The notes under the pieces: generated by a model | What the model was told of the DNA's origin: nothing | Database searches by the model: none | What the model saw: only the letters and a program-made list of their open reading frames with translations | Shown here: in pieces, positions 28,071-37,385 of the stretch | Layout of the letters: each line of letters begins with the position of its first letter | Position numbering within the stretch: position 1 is the first letter of the stretch | Translations under genes and position numbers: made by a program | Origin: a virus | Direction: 5' to 3' (one strand) | Length of the DNA: 64,000 bases | IMG/VR virus record: IMGVR_UViG_3300025426_000021 | Span: 1-64,000 of that record

Positions 28071-29507
28071 ATGGCCGACTTATTTCCTCAAGATTCAGTT
28101 GCTGGGTATAGTCCAGATGTTGATACAAAAACTCAACAACTTGATGCGGCTAATAGCATAACTGCAGATATGCAAAGCACCGGGGGAGTATCTGTAGCGG
28201 GGACAGGAGCAAAATCTTTGTTAAATGTTGGTAAGTGGGATGTACATGGTTCTTGGAACTGGGCATTAAATTTAGGTTCCACTACTGATGATGTAAGGCA
28301 GTATGTACCGAGAATAAAAATGATAGAATATAATCTAACATCTAGTTCTCAATTAAATGCTTTTAAACTATTTTTATCCCAAACCCAATCTCAATTAGAT
28401 CTCGCAGGTGTTGATCAAAACATTGAAAGTAATATAGCTACGCTATTTGCTAACAGCGCAATAAACAACCTAAATCAATATGTAGGAGAAAATAATGGAA
28501 CCGCGCAACCAGGCGGCTTTAGTGAAACCGACCCTTATTATGGTTTATATCAAGGTAAAGTTACAGGCAATGAGTACGTTTTACCTTATTTGAGTTCACA
28601 AAATATGACTTCAGTCTTAGGATCCTGGGCTAAAGTTGACGATAAAAATCTTGTGACTGCTTTAGCTAAAGCGGCTATATTTAAGAGTGGTGGATTTACA
28701 GGTAAAATCGCAACTGATATACTTGGTCAAATACAAAGTGCAGGATTAACTTATGAACAGTTTGCTGCCCCAGCCGAGACGTTAGCTAGTTTAAATGCAC
28801 CGGGCATTTCAAAAGAAACTATAAAAATGTTTACACCAAACGAAAACGGAGACACAATAACTACTACGTTTTATTTGTTTAACACTGAAAAAGTTTCTGA
28901 TATATTAGATAACTGGAACTTTTTATTTGCATTGACTTATCAAAACTTGCCTAATAGAAAATCTTTAAGCAGGATGGATCCACCTTGTATTTATGATGTA
29001 ACAGTACCAGGGTTTAAAAGATTCCCAGTAGCAGTTGTTTCTGGATTAAAAGTAGACAATCTAGGTACTACAAGACTAGTAGATATAACTACCGGTGAAA
29101 TGATGTCGGTAAATAAAGCGGAATCTAGTAAAAATGTAAAAATAATACCGGAAGCTTACAAGGTTACTATAACCATACAAAGTTTATTAATAAATTCTCG
29201 TAATTTATTTTATTATAACTATGATCAGACTGATTCAGGAGCAAAAATAAATGTAATAACTTCTCCTGATCAAAACAATCAATCAAAACAAGCATTAACA
29301 AAAAATCTAGAAGATGCAACTAATGCTGCTGCAGCTGCTGCAAAAGCTGCGGAAGAAACTCAAAGTAATTACAATAATACAGTAATAAACGGTACTGCAG
29401 GAGAAGCTACTGCAGCTAACAATGCTAATGTAGCGGCACAAAATGCAGCAGCTGCAGCGGTAGCAAATTTACGATCAGCTCTCAAATCCTCAGGACTAGG
29501 ACCATAA
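28071..29507 (+). CDS. Baseplate tail-tube cap protein, gp48-like (candidate)
   Basis: 478 aa. The stretch SLSRMDPPCIYDVTVPGFKRFPVAVVSGLKVDNLG and IIPEAYKVTITIQSLL (~300-385) matches the C-terminal tube-cap pattern of T4 gp48-type proteins: 'P.iy.V.vPG....P.a.vs.l.v..lG'. The N-terminal ~290 residues include an NVGKWDVHGSWNWALN segment and low-complexity loops. The last ~70 residues form an Ala-rich coiled coil (AAAAAKAAEETQ), odd for this family. It starts after TAAGTAATATT and is followed two bases later by the gp53-like gene. Confidence 0.65.
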   Translation: MADLFPQDSVAGYSPDVDTKTQQLDAANSITADMQSTGGVSVAGTGAKSLLNVGKWDVHGSWNWALNLGSTTDDVRQYVPRIKMIEYNLTSSSQLNAFKLFLSQTQSQLDLAGVDQNIESNIATLFANSAINNLNQYVGENNGTAQPGGFSETDPYYGLYQGKVTGNEYVLPYLSSQNMTSVLGSWAKVDDKNLVTALAKAAIFKSGGFTGKIATDILGQIQSAGLTYEQFAAPAETLASLNAPGISKETIKMFTPNENGDTITTTFYLFNTEKVSDILDNWNFLFALTYQNLPNRKSLSRMDPPCIYDVTVPGFKRFPVAVVSGLKVDNLGTTRLVDITTGEMMSVNKAESSKNVKIIPEAYKVTITIQSLLINSRNLFYYNYDQTDSGAKINVITSPDQNNQSKQALTKNLEDATNAAAAAAKAAEETQSNYNNTVINGTAGEATAANNANVAAQNAAAAAVANLRSALKSSGLGP

Positions 29508-29508
29508 T

Positions 29509-29886
29509 ATGGACGGACAAAAACAAAATAATGTATCTACATTACCTACATTAAGTTTAATAAACTTAGAAAACTTATTTAATGTGTATAGTGAAACTGT
29601 TTATGATCCTAACATACAGAACTACTTTTATAACTTAATAGGTACTGTTAATATACCAGAAAACTTAAACGCTGCTACTTACACGGTATATACAGTAACA
29701 ACAGATAATATGCCCTGGACGTTAATAGCTCAAAAAGTTTACAATGCACCTGGTTTATGGTGGTTAATATGTTGTATTAATAATATACAAAACCCTATAC
29801 AGTTTCCTAAAGCTGGCACCAAGCTGAAAATTTTAACTCCAGATTACGTGTCTAGTGTGCTACAAAAAATAAATCAACCTAGCTAA
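29509..29886 (+). CDS. gp53: Baseplate wedge protein gp53-like (LysM-like)
   Basis: 125 aa. A T4-gp53-type N-terminus (FNVYSETVYDPNIQNYFYNL) is followed by a LysM-like segment, YTVTTDNMPWTLIAQKVYNAPGLWWLICCINNIQNP, with the 'D.PW.la...Y..p.lWW.I...N.I.nP' pattern seen in gp53 homologues, and then FPKAGTKLKI. T4 gp53 is about 196 aa, so this is a shorter form. The stop overlaps the next start (TAATG). Confidence 0.75.
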   Translation: MDGQKQNNVSTLPTLSLINLENLFNVYSETVYDPNIQNYFYNLIGTVNIPENLNAATYTVYTVTTDNMPWTLIAQKVYNAPGLWWLICCINNIQNPIQFPKAGTKLKILTPDYVSSVLQKINQPS

Positions 29887-31442
29887 TGGCAAACTTTGAT
29901 TCCATATTTAATGGTCGACCACCTGCTGAATCTAATACCAAGCTTTATAATAATCAAAAATATCAGTTAGATATTATTTTTGATAACTCGCAAGGTAATC
30001 AGTTTCAACTGGACTTAGCTAGTATGGTTACTTTGGATATAGAAGAAGATACTCGTTGTTGGTACAAGAAAGCAAGTCTAGTTATACGTAACCCGCAAAA
30101 TATATTTGAACAGAAGGTATTTTCGAATGCTAACCTTAATCAATATTATAAGTTTAGAAACGATGGTAGAGACATAGTATATATAAGGTTCCGTATAATA
30201 GAAGACAGTGCAATACTATCTACTAATGCAAAAATAGATTATAATACTTGGGGCATGCAGTATAAGTTTGTAGTATATGATAGAGAAGATATACCAGGAG
30301 AAACACCTTTAACTAAACAACTTAAACTATATTTGTGGGAGTTTGATTATCAAATACTACAAGAAACAAACTTGCTTTGGTCAACTAACGAGTTGTTACC
30401 TTCAGATATTAACCCGGCTTATGCTACCGACGATCAAAAGAAAGTACCTGCTGGTAATGCTATTAAAAGCGCTATTACAAAAGGACTACAAAAATACGGT
30501 GTACAAACATTTACAAGTGAATGGGATGTAGGTTCTAGTAAAATATTTTATACCGCTCCTGCTAACTATACCGGGGCTGATACGATTGAGTATTTGTTAA
30601 AAAAGCATGTAAGCTCTCAAGTAGGTACTGATGGTGGAGCTGATCCATGTATATTGTCTCGTACCCGTTACGACAATGATTGGAAACTGATATCATATAC
30701 TAACTTTTTTTCTAAAGCAATCGAGATGAAAGGGCCTATAGCTACAGCAGGTCCATTACAAAGAGAAATAATAACTTTATCACTGCCTGGTGGAGACGAT
30801 AGTGCAACATACTTGTACAACTTACAAATATCTCCTTCCAACTCAAAAAGTTATTTTGCTAACTTTAAAGATCCTATTACTAGCAACATACGTAACATAC
30901 ACTTTACAGATATGTCTCCTTTAGATAGCGCTAGAGACATGATTCACACTCCTTGCTATAGTAATGATTTAAAAAATAAAATATTTGAACTAGATTTTAG
31001 CAATAATGATATACAAAATGTAAAAAAGTTTGTCAATACTAACTACGCTAATAAGCTTAAGATAAACTCTAACCCTGATACATTAATAACTTTAAACAAA
31101 ACTAAAACAGATGCTTTAGCATTAAGAAACATCTATTCTTACAGTACAGATAAGCTTAGTAGGTTTGCAGAAGGTAGAAACTTTTTATTAACTTCTGCAT
31201 TATATTATAATACTTCATTGAGCTTTACAGCATTTGGTTCTCCAATACGAGAAGCGGGTACGTTTATAAGTATTGAAACAGATGTAGGTAGTGTAAGAGA
31301 TGAGTTCTTTAACAAGCTGTTTGGACAATGGATGGTATACAATGTAGTACATAGTTTCTCTGAAGGAGATTACACAAACAACGTTACTGCATTAAGAGTA
31401 CATGCAAATGATAACATTGATATAAAGAGTAATATAACTTAA
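29886..31442 (+). CDS. gp27: Baseplate hub protein, gp27-like
   Basis: 518 aa (T4 gp27 is 391 aa). The N-terminal part includes ASMVTLDIEEDTRCWYKKASLVI and IVYIRFRIIED, a tube-like barrel with pairing strands. The C-terminal part, SFTAFGSPIREAGTFISIETD followed by KLFGQWMVYNVVHSFSEGDYTNNVTALRVHA, matches the hub domain of gp27 / gpD-type proteins (a 'G.w.v..v.H.f..g.y.n...a.R' end). The gene sits two genes before the gp5-like spike, the expected hub-spike order. Confidence 0.75.
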   Translation: MANFDSIFNGRPPAESNTKLYNNQKYQLDIIFDNSQGNQFQLDLASMVTLDIEEDTRCWYKKASLVIRNPQNIFEQKVFSNANLNQYYKFRNDGRDIVYIRFRIIEDSAILSTNAKIDYNTWGMQYKFVVYDREDIPGETPLTKQLKLYLWEFDYQILQETNLLWSTNELLPSDINPAYATDDQKKVPAGNAIKSAITKGLQKYGVQTFTSEWDVGSSKIFYTAPANYTGADTIEYLLKKHVSSQVGTDGGADPCILSRTRYDNDWKLISYTNFFSKAIEMKGPIATAGPLQREIITLSLPGGDDSATYLYNLQISPSNSKSYFANFKDPITSNIRNIHFTDMSPLDSARDMIHTPCYSNDLKNKIFELDFSNNDIQNVKKFVNTNYANKLKINSNPDTLITLNKTKTDALALRNIYSYSTDKLSRFAEGRNFLLTSALYYNTSLSFTAFGSPIREAGTFISIETDVGSVRDEFFNKLFGQWMVYNVVHSFSEGDYTNNVTALRVHANDNIDIKSNIT

Positions 31443-31450
31443 GTAATAAT

Positions 31451-32707
31451 ATGGCTCTAAGTGCACAACAAGTAATAAAAACGTATGACTATTATAATAC
31501 GCTTACTGTTGTGCCTGGATATTCTGCAGTAGGGTATCCAAATGAGAACAATATAGCTAAAGCTTATTATAGTACCAAGTTTTCTTCTAATCCGATTGGT
31601 TCTCAAATAGACTTTTTTACACACTTAAATGATCCGTGTATTGATATAGTAGCACCACAACCAGTGTTCACTATAACTAAACCTTTATCTGCTTTGAACC
31701 CTCAATGGATAGATGGTTGGTGGGATCAGGCAATGTTTTATTCCCACCCAGAAGTGGTAGCACAGTTAAGTGCTAACTATCCTGACATATATCAAAACTT
31801 TTCAGACTCGGTAGGTACTTTAGCGTATGGTACGAACAATACAGACTATACTAATCCTAACTTTGGTAGAGATCCTATTGCATTACCTATACAGAACAAG
31901 GTTATATCAAATGTGTTTAAAGAGTTAGACTCTCTTAATAACGATTTGTTAAAACTGTATCAAAACGTTACACCTAAAGGCTTTGGTTTAGGTTCAAATA
32001 ACTTTTTACGTCAAGCTTTAGCTTATCAAGGTGCTTCATTTAGTTTACAAGCTGGTATTAAGACAAAGTACGGAGTACTAAAAGTAAAGATACCTTTTGC
32101 TACTAACCTTACCGGTAACTTAGAAAACAACTCGAACTGGAATGTTGATCAGATTACTGAAAACATTAATCATACAGTTGATAAGATTAACAACGCTATT
32201 AAAACACCAGGTAGAATGTTATCTGAAGCTATCTTTAATGTAAAGCAATATATTAAAGATAAGATTAAACAGTTACCTTCAATAGGTAAGTTGCTTGGCT
32301 TAAATGTAGGTAACCCAACTGCAGTAACTAAGGTGTTACAACAGTTACAGAGCTATGCAAGTGCAGCAAAGAGTGTACTGAATACTGCTGAAGGAGTGCT
32401 AGCAGCTACTAAGACAGTTGTAGCTACTGTACAACAGGGTATAGGTAGTATTGCTGGTACTTTAAATACGGAAACCAATCTTCTTAAAAATACTGTTAAC
32501 ACTGTACAACGTTTACCAGCTACCGTGCAAGGCTTTAACAGTGTAGTAAGTGTTGGTGGTACAACAGTAGGATTAAACTATCAAACTAATAATGCCGTAA
32601 CGAACTTAAATAGTAATAAAGTTACTATTATACCAGGTACTGTTAAGAGTGATGGTAATCCTTCAGTGATAAGTATTAATACAGTGCAAAACCCTCCTAA
32701 CACATGA
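31451..32707 (+). CDS. Virion/baseplate protein of unknown function between hub and spike
   Basis: 418 aa, after CTTAAGTAATAATATG. The first 200 residues are aromatic (FFTHLNDPCIDIVAP, WIDGWWDQAMFYSHPEV), and a central helix-rich region (AIFNVKQYIKDKIKQLPSIGKLLGLNVG; VLNTAEGVLAATKTVVATVQQGIGSIAG) looks like an alanine/valine-rich coiled coil. I do not recognise a family. Its stop overlaps the gp5-like start (ACATGA), and its position suggests a hub accessory or a substitute for the missing lysozyme function, the latter speculative. Confidence 0.6.
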   Translation: MALSAQQVIKTYDYYNTLTVVPGYSAVGYPNENNIAKAYYSTKFSSNPIGSQIDFFTHLNDPCIDIVAPQPVFTITKPLSALNPQWIDGWWDQAMFYSHPEVVAQLSANYPDIYQNFSDSVGTLAYGTNNTDYTNPNFGRDPIALPIQNKVISNVFKELDSLNNDLLKLYQNVTPKGFGLGSNNFLRQALAYQGASFSLQAGIKTKYGVLKVKIPFATNLTGNLENNSNWNVDQITENINHTVDKINNAIKTPGRMLSEAIFNVKQYIKDKIKQLPSIGKLLGLNVGNPTAVTKVLQQLQSYASAAKSVLNTAEGVLAATKTVVATVQQGIGSIAGTLNTETNLLKNTVNTVQRLPATVQGFNSVVSVGGTTVGLNYQTNNAVTNLNSNKVTIIPGTVKSDGNPSVISINTVQNPPNT

Positions 32708-34887
32708 CAGAACAATTTAATAGCATATACGTAGGCATAGTTGTACAGAACGATGACCCTGATTACCGTGGTAGAGTGAAAGTATGGGTACCTCACATAT
32801 CTACTATTGTTTATAACAAGTGGAATCAGTTAAAACAAGATCAAACGTTTTCTTTTCCAGGTACACCTAATGGAGAAAACTTAAGTCAAATATTACCAGA
32901 TTTAAAAGCTCAGTTACCATGGGCAGAACAGTGTAGCCCGATAATGGGTGCTTCTACCCCTGGTTATTATAATGCTTATGCAGATGTTAACTCTGTATCA
33001 GATGCTCCTTTAGTATATGGGTTACCTAATAGTAACTATGCTAACTCTTCTTCAGCAACTAGCATTGACCCAGAGAACAAAGGTGGTAAACCTGGTTCGT
33101 ATTTTGAATCTCATCCGGTGAGTGATGCATTTGGTAATACAGCTAAGATAAACAGTCAAAACTTTAATCAGTATTCAGATCTCTATAAACCCTCTACATA
33201 CTCTAATGCTGCTAAGGGTATATTTTCTGTTCCTAATGTAGGTGCACATGTGTGGGTGTTTTTTAGAGATGGTAGTCCATTAGTACCTGTTTACTTTGCT
33301 GCTGCTTTTGGACAAAACGATTTTAGCAGTATCTATCAAGCAGGTAGTGCTTATCCTGATTACCCAGATTCATTTGAAAATAAGGATAAAAACGCTTCTC
33401 AAGGTGCTACAAACGATCATTTAACTTATCGTAATAAGATGGTTATTAACCAGCGTGCAGCTGCTATTGAGTTTATTAATACTACTGATAGAGAAGCATA
33501 TAAGGTGACCCATTTCGGTGGTGGTTATCATGAAATGAATAACTACTTTACTGCTCTGTTTAATCCTAAGAACTTTCAGTTACTAACCCTAGCTGATAAG
33601 TTTGAGACTGTAAAAGGTCATAATAACTTATATGTAGGACGTACTAGTGATAATATCATTAACGGAGATCACTTCTTAAAGGTTGGTAACTTCAGTACAA
33701 AAGCAACATCAATATGGAGTGACATATATAGTACTTTAACAGGTATAACCGATCCAGCAAAGTTAGCTGCGCAGTTAGCTAGTGTGGTGAATCCTTTATC
33801 TGAACAAGAAAAAGAAATGGGGTTTGGTGGTAATAGCTTTGAGTTTATCACAAAACATAAAGTAGTAACAGTGGGTATAAAGCGTAACACTGCTAAAGCT
33901 TATGTATCAGATATAGCTGGTATATTGACTGATGGTTTAAACGGAATACAAAGCATATCCCCAGATTTGCCTACAGGTACGTTTAAAACTAGACCTTATA
34001 ACTTTCCAGCGTTTGCAGAACTATATGTACCGGATATGCCTGGTGGTAACTATACCATACATGCAATGAACAAGTTTAGTGTTGATGCTGGTTCTGGTGG
34101 TATGCAGTTACGTACATTAGGTAACTTGAAGATAGCTAGCGGCACCACTGAAGTAAGAGGCGATCTTATTACGCTAGGCTCTCAAGATGGTCAAATCGCT
34201 ATTAATGGTAGTCTTGTTACCATTGATGCAGATACTTTAAACTTAAGAAATAAAATCGGTGGACAGGTGGTAGTAGATAGCACTTTAGGTGTATCAAAGA
34301 ACGTTATTATCGGGGGTGGTGCTTACGTAGAAGGTGAAATGTTTGTAAATCACGTAACCGCTCCTATAGAATACCAAGTAACAGAAAGTACTCAAATAGT
34401 CGCCAAAGGACCAGCTGCCCCGGGCGGTGTAAGTCCTGCTGGTGCACCAGGTAGTGGTTGGTCTATTTCTAGATCTAATATGCAAGGTAGTATAACTGTT
34501 ATCATACCACCTCTAACAGTAAGCGGTAGTCTTACTAAAGAAACAGCAGTAACATTGCAGATTAATGCAGGTACGGTAGATTTAAATACAGCTGGTGCAG
34601 GTGTATTAACTATTGCACAACCACACACTCACGTATTCAAGAACTTACCACTCACTTTACTTGCACAACCACCAGTTGGACCAAGTCCATTTAACGCTTA
34701 TGCTGCTTCTAAGATTGGTGTTAGCGATAATAAAGCTATCGGTCATGAAGGCCGTAGCGACGGTAGAAGCTCTACTGTTGGTATACCACCACCAACAAAG
34801 TTCTTACTTAAAGATGCACCTACAATAGCTGGCCCTAATGGTCCTGGTTCAACTCTAGTAGGACCAGCTATAGTGCCTACTCCTTAA
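32704..34887 (+). CDS. gp5: Baseplate central spike, gp5-like, without lysozyme domain
   Basis: 727 aa. The N-terminal OB fold is recognisable by IYVGIVVQNDDPDYRGRVKVWVPHIS (residues ~8-33), the gp5/VgrG pattern 'G.V....DP...GRV.V..P', and continues to AHVWVFFRDGSPLVPVYFA. A central region carries IEFINTTDREAYKVTHFGGGYHEMNNY, and a beta-helix-like segment follows (IAINGSLVTIDADTLNLRNKIGGQVVV). The C-terminal part has QPHTHVFKNLP. Lysozyme catalytic motifs are not seen, unlike T4 gp5, which carries one between OB fold and needle. It converges with the minus-strand gene that follows. Confidence 0.75.
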   Translation: MTEQFNSIYVGIVVQNDDPDYRGRVKVWVPHISTIVYNKWNQLKQDQTFSFPGTPNGENLSQILPDLKAQLPWAEQCSPIMGASTPGYYNAYADVNSVSDAPLVYGLPNSNYANSSSATSIDPENKGGKPGSYFESHPVSDAFGNTAKINSQNFNQYSDLYKPSTYSNAAKGIFSVPNVGAHVWVFFRDGSPLVPVYFAAAFGQNDFSSIYQAGSAYPDYPDSFENKDKNASQGATNDHLTYRNKMVINQRAAAIEFINTTDREAYKVTHFGGGYHEMNNYFTALFNPKNFQLLTLADKFETVKGHNNLYVGRTSDNIINGDHFLKVGNFSTKATSIWSDIYSTLTGITDPAKLAAQLASVVNPLSEQEKEMGFGGNSFEFITKHKVVTVGIKRNTAKAYVSDIAGILTDGLNGIQSISPDLPTGTFKTRPYNFPAFAELYVPDMPGGNYTIHAMNKFSVDAGSGGMQLRTLGNLKIASGTTEVRGDLITLGSQDGQIAINGSLVTIDADTLNLRNKIGGQVVVDSTLGVSKNVIIGGGAYVEGEMFVNHVTAPIEYQVTESTQIVAKGPAAPGGVSPAGAPGSGWSISRSNMQGSITVIIPPLTVSGSLTKETAVTLQINAGTVDLNTAGAGVLTIAQPHTHVFKNLPLTLLAQPPVGPSPFNAYAASKIGVSDNKAIGHEGRSDGRSSTVGIPPPTKFLLKDAPTIAGPNGPGSTLVGPAIVPTP

Positions 34888-35378
34888 GATCTTGGTAACA
34901 CATTATTAGTTGTAATAATCTGTACAGGTTCTTTAGTCTTAATCTTTAGATTGTTTGTCTTAAAGAACTTGTTTGGTACATTAGCAATAGCTTGACCAAT
35001 AGATGATACTGGATACTTTTGGCCTTTCTTAGAGGCATTAAAGTTATAAGCACCATTCTTAATAGAATCTATAACAGTAGCTACATCATCATCTTCTGGA
35101 ATCTGTAATACCCAACCTACTAGATCCTTTGTAATAATCTTATTAGTGTCGGATACAAGCATAACGTATTGTTGCTTTGGTTTTGGTTCGCTTTCCTCAT
35201 CATTACCGGTTTCTTCAGAAGCATCAACCGCTTCTTCTTCCGTTTTAGCAGCTTCATCAACAGCTACTGTAGCATTGCTTAAGAGATCAAGGATTTCATC
35301 AATCTTTTCTTGATCTTCAACAGTCTTTTGCAATGCAGCGATAACAGCTTGTAGTTTAACGTATTCTTCTTTTGACAT
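34884..35378 (-). CDS. Hypothetical phage protein with acidic linker
   Basis: 164 aa. The N-terminal helix MSKEEYVKLQAVIAALQKTVEDQEKIDEILDLL is followed by a very acidic linker (TEEEAVDASEETGNDEESEP) and a folded C-terminal part (YVMLVSDTNKIITKDLVGWVLQIPEDDD; PVSSIGQAIANVPNKFF). No known family. The stop overlaps the convergent gp5 stop by a few bases. The 95-base upstream region shared with the divergent radical SAM gene has AT-rich hexamers resembling sigma70 -10 boxes (TATACT) but no clear -35. Confidence 0.6.
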   Translation of the reverse strand: MSKEEYVKLQAVIAALQKTVEDQEKIDEILDLLSNATVAVDEAAKTEEEAVDASEETGNDEESEPKPKQQYVMLVSDTNKIITKDLVGWVLQIPEDDDVATVIDSIKNGAYNFNASKKGQKYPVSSIGQAIANVPNKFFKTNNLKIKTKEPVQIITTNNVLPRS

Positions 35379-35474
35379 AGTATGTATTAGTTATGTTACT
35401 ATAGTATAGTTTATTCTTAGGAAATCAAGCTAATGGTATAGATATTTTTAAACATTTTATAATTAAAATAATAT

Positions 35475-36734
35475 ATGGAAGCTGATAAAGTATTAAAGGA
35501 TAACAACTCATTTTGTCTTGTTCCTTGGATACATTCCTACATTTCTCCACAAGGTAAGAGATGCTTATGTGCTGTTTCAAATGATAACTTTGGAAAAAAC
35601 TTGTCATTAGAAGAGTTTTGGAATAGCGAGCAAATGAAAGAAATAAGACGTAAAATGATGCGAGGAGAGTCGTTATCAGAATGTGAGCGTTGCCACGGAA
35701 AGACTGTTAACGTTTATACATATAAAACATACTTCAATACAGAGTTTGCTCATAGAACAGAAGATATTTTAAAGAACACATCAGAAGATGGCACATACAA
35801 TCAGTTACCTCAAACATTAGATTATAGAACTAATGTTTGTAACTTTAAATGTAAAATGTGTACAGAAGAGTATTCTACACAAATACAAAATGAAAAGACT
35901 CGTAACAATATACCACTACAGTATGGTATGTTAAACAAAGAAGAAAGAGAAAGAAGTGTAGAGATAATAGATAGCGAGTTTAATAATGAAGATATACTCA
36001 AGAACTTATTAGAGTTGTATTGGGCTGGTGGGGAGCCAATGTTTTGGAAAACTCATTGGGACGTATTAAAGAACTTAATAGATAAAAATTACGCAAAAAA
36101 CGTAATATTAAGATATCATAGCAACTTATCTACAATAAAGTATAAAGACTTAGAACTAACTGAATGTTTTAAGCATTTTAAAAAAATTAAGTTTTTCTGT
36201 AGTTTAGATGGTACCGGAGAAATAGGGGAATGGATAAGATCGAATCTTGATTACTTTAAATGGAGGTTAAACTTTGCTAAGTTAGTAGAATACAGAAACA
36301 GTAATGATAACTTAGAGCTAATACTTTCTATTACAGTTAATACACCTACCTTATTTGATTTCGATAATCTGTACAGCTTATGTAAAGAGTTTGCTGTTAT
36401 ACCAGATTTTCAAACATGCCATGCAGACAATGCTACTAACTTGTTATGCCCAAGAACTATACCCAAGAAAATAGTACAAGATATATGTGATGCATTTCTA
36501 CAAAAATATGCTAATGAAAACAACCTTGTAATGGATAAGTTTAAAAGCTACATTAACTTTCTATACAGTCAAGAGTTTTTTGAAGTAGATGCAGATGGAG
36601 AATATAGAAAACAATTAAAAAGAGCCACTGATGAAATAGTTTATTTAGAAGAGAATAGGTCTCATGAAACTATTACTTTTAAAAAAATAATATCTCAAAA
36701 TAAAGACTTAGAAGATTTTTATAACAATATATGA
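35475..36734 (+). CDS. Radical SAM protein with N-terminal Cys-rich (twitch/SPASM-like) segment
   Basis: 419 aa. The radical SAM cluster motif is C122-x3-C126-x2-C129 in VCNFKCKMC, followed by LYWAGGEPMFW (GGEP, SAM binding) and FFCSLDGTGEIGEWIRS. Before the core, CLVPWIHSYISPQGKRCLCAVS and CERCHGK provide Cys14, 30, 32, 70 and 73, the pattern of a twitch domain placed N-terminally, with EEFWNSEQMKEIRRKMMRGE between. Such proteins are known in phages but their substrate is not. The stop overlaps the next gene (ATGA), so it is coupled to an SDR, an SGNH-like protein and an epimerase, suggesting a sugar or small-molecule pathway. Confidence 0.85.
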   Translation: MEADKVLKDNNSFCLVPWIHSYISPQGKRCLCAVSNDNFGKNLSLEEFWNSEQMKEIRRKMMRGESLSECERCHGKTVNVYTYKTYFNTEFAHRTEDILKNTSEDGTYNQLPQTLDYRTNVCNFKCKMCTEEYSTQIQNEKTRNNIPLQYGMLNKEERERSVEIIDSEFNNEDILKNLLELYWAGGEPMFWKTHWDVLKNLIDKNYAKNVILRYHSNLSTIKYKDLELTECFKHFKKIKFFCSLDGTGEIGEWIRSNLDYFKWRLNFAKLVEYRNSNDNLELILSITVNTPTLFDFDNLYSLCKEFAVIPDFQTCHADNATNLLCPRTIPKKIVQDICDAFLQKYANENNLVMDKFKSYINFLYSQEFFEVDADGEYRKQLKRATDEIVYLEENRSHETITFKKIISQNKDLEDFYNNI

Positions 36735-37384
36735 ATGCATTATTATTAGGCACGGGTAGTAAGTGGGGTGTAAATTTCACCCAAACTTTAGTTAATAACG
36801 GCTATCATTGCTATGTAGTAACAAGCAAAGATATGAATATTAATGGAGTTACTACTATTAAGGTAGATTGGAATAATTTAAGTGTACAACAAGCAGAACA
36901 AATAGCAAACACTTTACCTGATTTAGATTTAATATTTTTTAGTCAAAACGGTGGAGATGATCCTGGAGAGTGGTGCTTAAAAAATGGTAATGATTTTAAT
37001 GAAGGTAATGTTAAAATGTGGGCTAATCGTTTTTGGACTGATTGTCAATTACCAGTATTTTTAGTTAAAAAACTAGAAAGTAAAATAAACGATAACACTA
37101 AAATTGGTTGGATGGTAACCGGTTTTATAAAAAATGAAGTTGAACTAAAAGGGTGCTGGCAATGGGCGGGGTATGGTGCAAAAAAATATACAAATGTTTC
37201 TATGGCTCGGGGTTTTGCAAGCGTCAACCATCCAGGTATATTTTTCTGTATAAATCCTCATCCAGGTCTGTTTGAAGAGAAGGTTTGGCAAGAACGTTCA
37301 ACAGCACTGCTCAATACTATTAAAAACATTACAAAAGAGCAAAACGGACACTCTTTATTTATTGACGGTAGTTCCTGGTGGTAA
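36731..37384 (+). CDS. Short-chain dehydrogenase/reductase-like protein
   Basis: 217 aa. The N-terminal Rossmann motif is LLLGTGSKWGVNFTQTL, followed by a nucleotide-binding strand/acid and DLDLIFFSQNGG. The catalytic pair appears as YGAKKYTN (Y-x3-K) within CWQWAGYGAKKYTNVSMARG. The active-site Ser is not obvious, with VTGF in the expected place, so activity is uncertain. It lies between radical SAM and SGNH-like genes with coupled starts. Confidence 0.65.
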   Translation: MNALLLGTGSKWGVNFTQTLVNNGYHCYVVTSKDMNINGVTTIKVDWNNLSVQQAEQIANTLPDLDLIFFSQNGGDDPGEWCLKNGNDFNEGNVKMWANRFWTDCQLPVFLVKKLESKINDNTKIGWMVTGFIKNEVELKGCWQWAGYGAKKYTNVSMARGFASVNHPGIFFCINPHPGLFEEKVWQERSTALLNTIKNITKEQNGHSLFIDGSSWW

Positions 37385-37385
37385 T

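Noticed and set aside
35379-35474. Sigma70-type promoter between the divergent genes
   Set aside because: TATACT-like hexamers are present but no convincing -35 is at the right spacing in such AT-rich DNA.
37272-37385. Longer N-terminus for the second SGNH-like protein
   Set aside because: It would overlap the SDR gene by more than 100 bases, and the ATG at 37386 follows TAAT as in neighbouring genes.
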